A stretch of DNA of 64,000 bases from Eurosta solidaginis (lineage: Eukaryota > Arthropoda > Insecta > Diptera > Tephritidae): NCBI RefSeq assembly GCF_040869045.1, contig NC_090323.1, positions 168,848,083 through 168,912,082 of the forward strand, read 5' to 3'. The notes under the pieces were generated by a model that made no database searches, was not told where the DNA came from, and worked only from the letters and a program-made list of their open reading frames with translations. Made by a program: the position numbers and the translations under genes. Shown here one piece after another: positions 35,240-44,836 of the stretch (positions within the stretch are counted from its first letter, which is position 1; each line of letters begins with the position of its first letter).

Positions 35240-38200
35240 GTAAGAAGAGTTAATGAAAATGATTAAACCCGTTTTCCCAAAAATTTCCCACTCCTAGTCC
35301 AACTTTTTCACTTCGGCAATACTGGCAAACGACTATTAAAACTGAAGCCTTATCAGCTATGGTTCAAGCAGCATGGTGGCGCAAGCTGTCAATCTTATAT
35401 GATACGGGTGAATGTGAATGAGCACTTTGGTGGCATTGTGGTTCATAAGAAAATTGGGGTGTGTATGAATTTGTACTTTCCGTAGCCTTTCTCAAACTAA
35501 TTTTTCAGAAATTTTCAGTGTTATATATTTGTGTTGTCCAAACCAATTTCGGCTGAAATTCTAGGCGGAAAAACTCGCGAAGTGGGCGTCAGGCAGAACT
35601 TCTATTTGGACGGTTCACATAGCCGTGACTTTCATCTCTCGCCATTGGTCGCACAGCGTATGAAATTTAAGTGGAGCTGTGAGTCAAGCGATAATAGTTC
35701 GAATCATTATTGTAGCGCAAATATGGGAACAGGTAATTAAGTTCACATTCTATAGCAGCCGCTTCTACGTAAAGGAGTGAGTCGGTGTTTGTCCCAACCA
35801 AATGCCTTAATTTCAATGTAACCTCGTTGTGGTTAAGGCAGCTGCAGTTTCACCGTGTGATTCGCGGTTCGAATCTTGGTGAAAGCTTTGATAACATTAC
35901 GAAATTGCCTGATGATGATTACGTTGGCGGTTTTCGAAATGGTACCATAGCAATATGCCAGTAAACGTTTCCTTCTTTCTTTTCAGTTTCTCTTAGAAAA
36001 ACATAATAATTGAATATTCAAATATTATAAGCCGGTGTTAAGCTCACGAATTCTTAATAATAAGTAACCTCATTTAGTTTGTTCAGTTTCGCATAAACTT
36101 TCTTTTTGGAGCAGCTGGACTACTTTATGGCATCTACTCCGAGAAAGTGAAGAATTTGTATATCGCACAAGAGAATGAATTCGCTGGGTTTGCGGAAAGG
36201 GAAGTATTTACAATGGTACTGGTTGGTAGTATGTTTAGTGACAAAATTTGGTTGCATCGAAGGGGTGTTCTGGGCTAGTTTAAAGCTTACGTCGATCCTG
36301 CAATTTCTACAAATCTCTTGAAATCCCTTGTTGATCTCACTAAAGAGCGTCCTGTCTTTTGCACCTTTATGCACCTTGAGCCACCCTCCAGCAGTAATGC
36401 CACTCAGCAAGCCGCAAAAACTACTCACTGTTGTTCGTACCGTAATTACTTTTCCCGTTGTATTGAAAAGAGTAAGACCGATAAAAAAAGATTGAGCATC
36501 CCAGCAGCAGCCTTGGTGTGATACAGCACAGCTGAAGTTTTGTAACCGATAACTCGGCCAAGGACTGCTAAAAAAAACAACCCCGCCCAAACTGACCTTA
36601 CCATCACAGGACACCAACGCAAATTGTGCTCAAGCGTTTCTTGCTGCAGCTCCCACTTTTTACAGTGCTGTGTGACAGTATTGCCTTAATGGGCAATTAT
36701 CAATTTATGTATAGGTGCGACTGTAGTTTCATTCAGAATTTCTGGAAACCTGTAAGATCTACTTACTTCTGGGCCGACAAAATAAACAGCAGACACATAC
36801 TTAAGTGTTAGTCATAATAAAATATTCGAGAAGTTTTCGCACACGCTGTTCTTGTTGGTGTAGCGATAAAAATATTCTCCGAAGGCCTTGTGGGGTGTTA
36901 TCGATGTTGATGGTCCTTTGCCGGATGCAGATCCAGTACGCTCTGGTAACAAGCACCATTAAGGTACTAGCCCGCCTATCTCGTGAACGATTTGGTATGA
37001 CTACATGAAACTTTCTGCCATTCCGCCCTCCCACCCTATAGCTCCGTGGGGAACTTGGGGTCGCCAGAGCCTCGGCTGTTAAAGAAACAGGATTCGCCAT
37101 GGGTAGGTGAGGTTGACATTAGGGTTGGAGAAGCTATATATTACGCTGGCAATCCCTTGAAAGGTTTGCGCTACACAACCCCTTGAATCAATTTTGTATT
37201 TTAGTCGGCTCTTACCACAGGCATACCTGCCGCGGGTATATTCTAAGCCCCCCAACCCGCAGGGGTGATATGCACTCGTGATATGCGTTTGTCACGCGAA
37301 TGTAATCCTATCAACTGCCATGATCACTTTACTAAGAACTATTTGTGTAGTAGTAACTGGGTGGTGGATATGACTATTTGTGATGCTAACAAAGCAGAGT
37401 AGCGGCTGGAGTGCGAATACTTGTGATGCAATTGAAAGCAGCTTTTCCAGACTACGAATAGACTTCAGCACCCAGAACTGAGACTATTTGGGACCCGTTG
37501 ATGTAGATTTGTATGCGAAATCATTGAGATCGACCCTGTCTTCTACTCTGATAGGTAGTATTAACATAGAACTCAAACATCAGTTTAAGGAAAATAATAA
37601 TTATTGAGAATACTTTCGAAAATTGGAAAACTTATTAGTTTATTCTTTGGCGTTTTTTATTAAGCACTTGCTTTGGTCTTATTACCCTCGTTTCTCAGAC
37701 AAAAGAAACTTGAAGCCAAACTTTAGCTTATCTAAGAACAATTCTCACATAATTCCAGGTAACATCCTGCAAATTCCTGCTGGCGTACTGCATGTGGGCA
37801 ATTCTTACACTTATAGTCTGGTGGCAACCTCATACGTCAGCTCAAAGGAGCAGAGTGAAGTAAATCAAATCATCCAAATTACCAACGAACCCAAGCATTA
37901 CGTTTATATTGAATGTGTAAGAAATTGTGAGATGGCATATTTTGCATCCGGACGCAAGATCCATTTACTCATGCGCTGCCCGACATGCACGACAAAGCCT
38001 AACATTACATGGCAGATAAATAGTGATAGTGGCAACGCTATGCCTAACGATGCATATCGTATCGGTTTCATGCCACCCAACAGTGGAAACGTAACAGTCG
38101 AAGTAACATTGACGAGCGGTATCCTAGGCGGCAAATCTCGTTTAGAGCTTGAGCATAATGCAGCGCCCAAAAATGGAAAATGTTGCATTAAACCCACGAG

Positions 38201-40769
38201 TGGTGTAGAATACGTAACAGAGTTTCATGTAGAATGCAATGGTTTTGAGGATACAAATATGCCAATCTCCTACCAATACATTGCGGACACTTTTACTTTT
38301 GATCGCACCAATGAACGACTTATGAAAACACGACTTCCCAAAACGAGTCATCTGAAAATAGTGATATGCGATTCACTGCACGCCTGCATCGAAATTGCGG
38401 TGTTAGTAAGTGTGAACGCAATGCAAGCACCACAAGATGAGGTAACGCTTAAAAAGTTGCTGGCGCAGCCCGATTTTAATATAAAGAAATTTTTGGAAGA
38501 TGGTGATATTGAAAGAGCTATGGTGCTGTCAGATGTACTTACGCGTAATACGCGCACACTAGGTATGGGTGAATTGTTATTTACTCAATTGAGTGCGTTT
38601 CGTTTGGAGACACTGCTATGCGTCGAACAACTAACGAAGGTGATGCGCAACCTCATTGCACCGCTGCAACCGCTCGATAATAAAAGCATGCGCCTCTTCA
38701 CGAAATTCTTGCGAAAATTGTCTTTGGGTTTTTACAACATTATTTCTGATCGTGAATTTCAAGAGCTACTCACAGAACCATATGATATACTCTACAATGA
38801 GTTAGTCGAGATGATTGCTGAATTCGCGACCAAATTGGAAGATATGCCGCCCGTAGTGCGTATTGAGCCAGCAAACAACGATGCGATAAATCGCTTAAGC
38901 AAACGTTATGCGCCTTTTCCAGAATTTGATGAGTCAGTGTTGACGCGCGTCGAAAATTGGTTAGATGTTATATTCGAATCGTTCCGTTGTCTACATTTCG
39001 TTGGCATTGCGGGTACAATAATGCATGAGCCCAGCGATGATCATTATAAACTCGATAAACCTGGTGTGAGAGTGGATGTTTTCAGCATCGAAGGTTTGAA
39101 AATGCTTAATTTGGAGACAGAAAATAATCAGATTGAAATTGTAATACCCTCAAACATGCTCACCGAGCTTGAGAGTATGCTACATAGCGCTCAACTGCTG
39201 TTTCAGGTTATCTCATTTGAGCGCAATCCTTTTTGGTGGTATCCCGATACGGAGCCACTCAACACTGGTATTGTGGCTTTCAGCGTTTATAGCGCGCACG
39301 ATCCTTTTCGCGAGGATATACAATTGCGCAATCCCATTGAATTTCATATGACGCTATCAGCCAACGCGCCTATCACACCAGCAATCGCCAACGCGCATAT
39401 AGTTGTGGGTTATGTGAATGACACGCACGACATGCCCATGTATCGCATTGAAATGCCCATGAATACCGCAGCGATTGTCAAGTTTTCACATCCTACAACA
39501 AGACTTTGTGTAAAGCTGCATTTATGCAGAAAACCGCGTAGCTTTCAAGTGCGCGCATCAGATGAAATTGTGCCCGAGAAGGATACATTTCATATTGTCA
39601 ACGATCGGGGTTATGATGCCTGGGCCTATTTGGCGGTGATGTCTGCCGATGAGATATCAACGCGTGAAACTTTCACATTTGAGACTACAATGCTAAAATG
39701 TTTGACGTGGGATTTTAAACTACACGATCCCGCATGGTCTACCGCGGGGTGCATACCCAAGCTAGAAGCAAGCAATGCAGAATTTCTTACCTGTAGCTGC
39801 TATCACTTATCAACGTACGCTGGCAAAAAACATAACACAACTGCGTCAGAGAGCGGTGCTTCACGTCGAATACTCACACATCTCCCGCTCAATGGTTATA
39901 TGTTACTATTTTTATTCTTGCTCATCTTACTATTCACACTACTCTTCGGGTGGGCTTGGTATACACTGCAACATCACAAGGGTGATCTTTTGACATGTCT
40001 CGCACAAGAGGATATGAATAGTGAGTTTAGTGTTAATGTGCACATAACAACGGGTGGTCAGTATGACGCTACGTCGACTGCTAATATCACCTTGATGTTC
40101 GCTTTACCACAGCGCGCACGTAAGTTTATTATATATCAGAATCAAGCGGATCCTCATCTTGTACGTAACTCTACGTGTACACTACGCCTTCCACTAAGCG
40201 GCGATGATCTTGCTCAACCGCTGCTGCTGAGCATACGTCGCGACAAGTGTGGTCGTTACCCGAGTTGGTATTGTCGCCACATCATAGTTGAGGATTATGC
40301 AAATGAGCTTATTTGTAACTTTGAAGTTGAACAGTGGATCACCACGAAGCCGCTTGTTTTGGATGCTGCTAATTTTCGTGAAGGTCTGCAATCGCGTAAA
40401 CGCATCTTTCGCCAGTCACTGGAAAGCCTACTCATACAATGGTATCTATTCCAACCGCTTGTTGGACCTTGGAAATATGGCGAAATGTCCTTAAATCGTT
40501 TCGAGCGTACTTGCATTTGGTCGGTAAAATTGGCTTTAATTATTTGCATTGTCGCATGTTATATGGGTCCGACCACTTTGCAAACCTACGAAGGGGAACG
40601 TGAGCACTATCAAAATATTGTTTATGATTGGCCGGAAATATTATTTCTATGCATTTTGTCATACGTTGTGTGCTTTTGCGTTGAAATCGGTTTGAAAACT
40701 TTCGTATATCATGATGAGCTGCATACTCAACATGAGGAGGCGGATGATGAAGAGAAATGGTCTAAATGA
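34381..40769 (+). CDS. Polycystin-1-like membrane protein (EGF-REJ-GPS-PLAT)
   Basis: Four exons: 34381-35239, 35298-35458, 35519-35732, 37759-40769; all junctions are GT-AG and phases agree, giving 1414 residues. The ATG at 34381 begins a signal peptide (hydrophobic ~7-24). Order: EGF modules at ~31-60 and ~65-100 (six Cys each), a ~250-residue unassigned stretch, a REJ-like region from ~390 (WSCES..., ILQIPAGVLHVGNSYTY), a GPS motif with Cys pairs ending CYHLSTYA at ~1090, TM1 ~1122-1150, a PLAT/LH2 domain ~1167-1275, TM2 ~1331-1351, TM3 ~1369-1394, and an acidic tail. REJ-GPS-TM-PLAT is diagnostic of the polycystin-1 family: GPS autocleavage at HL/S, PLAT as membrane or protein adaptor. 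The polycystin channel domain and the other eight membrane passes of vertebrate PKD1 are absent. Converges with LanA. Confidence 0.8.
35775..35960 (+). mobile_element. Second tRNA-derived SINE family
   Basis: TGGTTAAGGCA at 35830-35840 resembles an A box and GGTTCGAATCT at 35866-35876 is a good B box, about 36 bp apart, with the flanking arms GTTTCACCG/TGGTGAAAG. No cloverleaf with an aminoacyl stem can be drawn and a tRNA-unrelated body follows, so this is a SINE head and not a tRNA gene. Its head differs from that of the SINE at 2752. Confidence 0.5.
36845..37270 (-). mobile_element. Retroelement 3' fragment (family B), minus
   Basis: The reverse complement contains CCGCGGCAGGTATGCCTGT, a GAGCCGACTAAAATAC box, GGCGAATCCTGTTTCTTTAA, CAGCCGAGGCTCTGGC, GGCAAAGGACCATCAACATC and AAGGCCTTCGGAG, and ends in a degenerate CAA tail near 36855. 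The first four boxes recur in plus orientation at 52448-52642, and the last two with a clean (CAA)n tail at 58815-58927. It is a 3' UTR of a non-LTR retrotransposon; no protein remains. Confidence 0.55.
37759..40769 (+). CDS. Polycystin-1-like gene, exon 4
   Basis: A 3011-bp last exon encoding the bulk of the REJ/GAIN-like ectodomain, the GPS motif (39697-39820), TM1 (39890-39970), PLAT domain (40025-40345), TM2 (40515-40575) and TM3 (40630-40700). It is followed by a short acidic cytoplasmic tail and TGA at 40767-40769. Confidence 0.82.
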
Positions 40770-40855
40770 AAAAGTATGAAATTCCAAAATTGGAAAAAAG
40801 TTAGTTTTATGATTTTACGTTTTCAACCGCTCCGTTTTCAAAAAGCTGTTTAAAA

Positions 40856-40861
40856 AATAAA
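40856..40861 (+). terminator. Candidate polyadenylation signal, polycystin-1-like gene
   Basis: AATAAA 87 nt after the stop codon, the first perfect hexamer on this strand downstream of the CDS. Confidence 0.5.
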
Positions 40862-40892
40862 CGAAACCATACATCTGAATGTTTCATCAAAA

Positions 40893-41400
40893 TGAAATGG
40901 TATATTAACTTCGTCAAAAGGGTAATAGATAGACCCACCATTAAGTATACCGAAATTATCAGGATGAAGGGCTGAGTTGATTTGGCCATGTCCGTTTGTC
41001 TGTATATAGCATATATCCCCCATATAACCGATTTTTCAGAAAAGAGGATTCTTGTCATATCTTCCACAATTTATCAGATTGAAACTTAAAACTTCACCAT
41101 ATGCTTTCATATATTGCACATATTATTGTCTGAAAAAATTGATGAGATCGGTCATATATATAGCATATATCCCCACAACTGATTGTTCAGATAAGAAGCT
41201 TTTCGTAATTACTGCCCCATTTTGGCAGCTAGAGGCTGCAAATTTCACCAAATGCTTACGTACATATATAGCATATATTGTTGTCTAAAAAAATCATAGA
41301 GATCGGTGGTATATATAGTATATACCCCATATTAACTGTCGTTTTTGCCCCCTTTTCAACGGCAAGAGATCGATTAGGAGTGTGAAAACTAGCACCTAGG
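40893..41400 (+). mobile_element. DINE-like element, another subfamily
   Basis: Contains AAGTATACCG, ATTATCAGGATGAAGG, GGCCATGTCCGTTTGTCTG near 40983, and three or four repeats of ATATATAGCATATAT-CCCC and GAGATCGGT with ~120-bp spacing. The CCATGTCCGT box and layout resemble fly DINE/INE-1 elements, but the body differs from the copies at 4986 and 25036. No coding sequence. Confidence 0.45.
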
Positions 41401-41486
41401 ACCTACCTAAATATTTTCTAGCTTTTATTATTACTTCATGCAAGTATTATTTTCAATAAAACTGTTTAACTAAAAAAAATTTTTTT

Positions 41487-41715
41487 TTATTTTATTTTCG
41501 AGTTTTTATTTAATTGCCTATTATTTCTCATTCTATTTAGTTCATTTAGTGGCTCGTTATTACAAGGACTCTTTCCTGACAATTTGTTACAATCTAAGTC
41601 ATCAATACATAATCCTTCGAAAGACTTTACTCGACCCAGCGCCACGTATGCTTGCCCTCCGCGAACTCCAAAGTATTTTGATGTCACTTCTACCGGACTG
41701 TATGTAATATTTGTT
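41487..41715 (-). pseudogene. C-terminal fragment of a Pif1/Helitron-type helicase
   Basis: A minus frame reads GVRGGQAYVALGRVKSFEGL followed by a C-terminal tail. This matches the last helicase motif (QAYVALSRVK-SLEGL) of Pif1-family enzymes, which in animal genomes most often come from Helitron Rep-helicases. Only about 65 codons remain; the upstream side passes abruptly into a dispersed repeat near 41745. It is a dead fragment lying in the gap between two convergent host genes. Confidence 0.6.
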
Positions 41716-41744
41716 CCAAATATGAGCCAAGTCGGACCACAAAT

Positions 41745-41880
41745 ACGAATTTTTTAAATATTTCGATCCATGCGCCACCTATGGAGTTTTTTTCTAATTA
41801 TTGCATTGTCATCGGGTTCTGAACTATATTCCAAGTTTCAAGCTTGTAGCATATCAAGAAGTTACTGAACTTACGGCCGG
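41745..41880 (+). repeat. Dispersed repeat, copy 2
   Basis: AAATATTTCGATCCATGCGC, then GGAGTTTTTTTCTAATTATTG, TTGTCATCGGGTTCTGAAC and CAAGTTTCAAGC in the same order as at 28255-28360. Family unknown. Confidence 0.5.
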
Positions 41881-41889
41881 CCGCTACAC

Positions 41890-42235
41890 AGAGTCAAGCT
41901 AAATAAAACCGTTTAAAAAGGAAGAAATAATTTTGAAGAACAAAAATGTAGTCTTTGAGTAACAAAACCAAGTTGAAAACCGAAATAAATTGCAAAACTA
42001 AAACCGTAAACGGGGCGGAACATTAGTCGTTTTAAAGAACGAAATAAAAACCGAAACGTAAAAACTTCGCAAAACCAAAAGCGAAACATATAAAAAATAA
42101 TTTTAAAGGACGGGAACAAAACCGAACCAGAAATGCTTTAAAAAAAAAAAACAAACGGATAGCGAAAATCAAAATAACTTTAAGGAGCGATAACATAACC
42201 GCATTTATTTTTGATAACCGAAACTCTCACCGACC
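41890..42235. repeat. Degenerate purine-rich repeat (GAAACCGAAA type)
   Basis: Imperfect repetition of AAAACCGAAA and TTTAAAGAACGAAA units. The same vocabulary recurs at 45600-45860 in a LanA intron, suggesting one decayed satellite family on both sides of the LanA 3' end. Confidence 0.5.
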
Positions 42236-42983
42236 CGAAACTGGGCCTTTGCATTGAATCGGATTCATTCCATGCCGAAAAGCCTGTTAAAGATACACTT
42301 TTGGCGAGATAAAGTTTTAAGTGTTGTTGTATCCTTTCAGTCGCAGATAATTTTATCAGTGACTGAATAATGAGAGGGGAACGATGGTATCTAAACCACA
42401 GTTCAAAATCACGCTATCTTACAATCGCAATCACTGTTCCTTAATTTGTTTATCAATACCATTAATTTGTTTATCAATATGCTGGTAGATGTCGCAGTAT
42501 GCTACTACATACATAACCGGATATACAAAGAAGCTTTTTGCGAAATCTATCAGTTGCCATAGTGGACATTTTCATAGTCTACTATGTAATAGTTTACTAT
42601 GACATCTAGCTATATTAGTCACTGCATAAATCACATGTTCATTGTTCCTGTGAGGAGAGCAGTGATTGTGTAATTGGGTCTGCGATTGCTATTATTGGTT
42701 AGAGTGGTTGCGAAAGAGACTCCGATGCCGCTACAGTAATTACTGAGTAGCCAATTAAACCCGGCGATTTCATCGAAGGTGTCGCTGCAATTTACTGTGA
42801 TCTTTCAGTTAAAAATAGAGATTTATGATTATTTAATAAATCTACACAGCAGTCGCGCGAGCACAAAAAAGATCTGATCACATCTTTAAAGCTCACACAA
42901 ACCTTTGGAGAGCGTTTCCGTCGTTTTTTGCCCTAACAAAGCATTGTGAAAGAAAACGTACATGGCTTATGGCATTCAAAAAC
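42236..42983. other. Intergenic between convergent genes
   Basis: No coding sequence. A 21-bp phrase, TTAATTTGTTTATCAATA with flank, is tandemly duplicated near 42440-42480. Otherwise nothing is recognised. Confidence 0.4.
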
Positions 42984-42989
42984 TTTATT
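42984..42989 (-). terminator. Candidate LanA polyadenylation signal
   Basis: AATAAA on the minus strand about 370 nt after the LanA stop. Another hexamer only 8 nt after the stop (43343-43348) is judged too close to be the main signal. Confidence 0.35.
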
Positions 42990-43355
42990 GAAAAATTAAT
43001 ATCGGATTTTACATTGATATTTTAAAGATATTTACTCGTAAATGAAATTAAATAAAAATACAAGATTACATATCAAGCTTTTGAAAATACCCGTTGACCT
43101 CAAAAGCCCGAAGTTGCTAGACAAAAATATTAAAAAGGTAAAATAATAAAAAAAAATAGAAAAAACTATAAAAAATCGGAAAGCATAATCGTTATAGTCA
43201 AGAGAGAGTTATTGTGCTGTTACAGCAGTGAGGAGTATTCTCATTTCCATCAGCGCAATTTGAAGTATGGAAGGACCCCGCGCCGGAAATATTTCTCAGC
43301 AACGTAGCAACATTCAGTCGTCAACATTTTTGGTTTGTTAAATTTATTTGATCCA

Positions 43356-44836
43356 TCAATTTAATGGACAAGCACCCTGCCAAATATCGCCATGAATCAT
43401 TTTCGGTGTAATGCGTACATTCTTCTTATTCACTTGCACATTACGCATGCAACCCTTGAATGTTTTCCTAGTCTTCAACCCAGGTGCTTTATTGAAAGCT
43501 TGATGGCCACCCAGGAACAGTGGACGATTGGTTTTTGTTAATGTTGACCCATCTGTACCAACGCCTGGATGAGTGCTTATATAATCTACTGATATTGTGA
43601 TAACGAATTTCGATTTTACTGCCTGCACATTACGCCACTTGCCGTCACAGTAACTGCCATTATCAGCTAGTGTATAGTTGGTAGTGATGATGTTGCGAGA
43701 ATCAGATTTCACCGTAAATACCAAACTATTATCAACTAATTCCAAAATCATATAAGAGTTCTTGCCATGCACCGAGAACAGCAAGCCGTCTGGTTCGCGT
43801 GGACGGAAATCGAAATTGATATTGAAATCAGTGCCAACAGTGAAGCGATCGAAGAGCTTCACAAAACCAGAGGGTTTGCTAAAGAATACACCCTGCTCGA
43901 CTTCGCTGGAGCATGGTACCGTGTGATAGGCTTCTGGTTCTTTCTTCAATGGCACATCGTTAAGCAATAACTCTTTGATGCAACCATTGTAGAATGGATG
44001 CTCTTCGGCATTGTATTTAATATTTTGATAGACTTCTTCCTCCCACAATTTGGGTACACCACCCACAAATAGAGTCATATTGCGTACATTAAACTCATCA
44101 TTATCATCTACATCCTCATTCGCCAAACCTTGTTCCAATTCGTCGATGTATAAGCTGACGACATGATGTTTACGTATTACTCTAGCAGTATGCCATTCTC
44201 CACCCTCCACCTCTGCTCTACTAGATATGCTAAACTCTTCAAGTCCTATTCTCGCTTTGTGATGCAATTTACCATCCATCATATAGATTGCAATAAAATC
44301 TGATTGTTGTTTGATGCCTGCATAGAATATCAAACCAACTGGCTCTTTGGGATCGAATTTAATGCTTATATCGTATTGTTTACGCAATTTTGTTGGTGGT
44401 GGTATCTCGAGACGTTGCTCGCGCATCGCATAGAAACGATAACCCGCTTCATCGGCATCAACATCAAAGTTAGGATTTGTAGGCAATTTGCAGCGTGGAT
44501 CTTCTGGTTCATTTTGTGGAAGTGTTGGTTTCACAGTACCAGCTATTGGTGCAAGTGGTGGCAGCGGTTTTGGTTGTAACTCTTCATCTTCATCTTCCTC
44601 TTGACCATGTTGGGTTTCCACCGCCTTCGGACTTTGTGTGGGTGGCGCTTTTGTTGTCGTGGTTGTCGTTGTGGTGCCTCTTGTTGTCGCCACAAAAGCT
44701 GGTCGCGATGTTGTTGTTGTGACGAATGGCGCTAACGGTGGTTGACGCTGTTCAAAGTTGCCTGGATAACCAGGTTCAGGTAAAAGTTCATTAGCGCCAT
44801 CGGGGAAGTATAATGGTACAGCAGCAACGTCATAAG
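43356..44836 (-). CDS. LanA: LanA last exon: Thr-rich linker, LG4-LG5
   Basis: Starts just after LG3. Contains a Thr/Pro/acidic linker with two poly-Thr runs near 44700 and 44640-44670, then LG4 (about 44500-43900) and LG5 (about 43880-43370). Ends QGACPLN and TGA at 43356-43358. In other laminins this LG3-LG4 linker is a processing site, and LG4-5 carries dystroglycan, heparin and sulfatide binding. Confidence 0.92.

Larger units (their letters stand above)
35733..37758 (+). other. Intron 3 of the polycystin-1-like gene
   Basis: Donor GGTAATTAAG, acceptor AATTCCAG; it splits a Gly codon correctly. The open frame continues 45 codons upstream of the acceptor, but those residues look like intron and lack a start. 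The intron contains a tRNA-related SINE (about 35775-35960), an unassigned minus frame (36120-36617) and a retroelement 3' fragment (36845-37270). Confidence 0.7.

Noticed and set aside
36120..36617. Minus frame of 165 codons in intron 3 of the polycystin-1-like gene
   Set aside because: No recognisable domain and no splice support; flanked by repeat fragments. Left unassigned.
43343..43348. AATAAA just after the LanA stop as the main polyadenylation site
   Set aside because: Only 8 nt after the stop codon; the site at 42984-42989 is more plausible.
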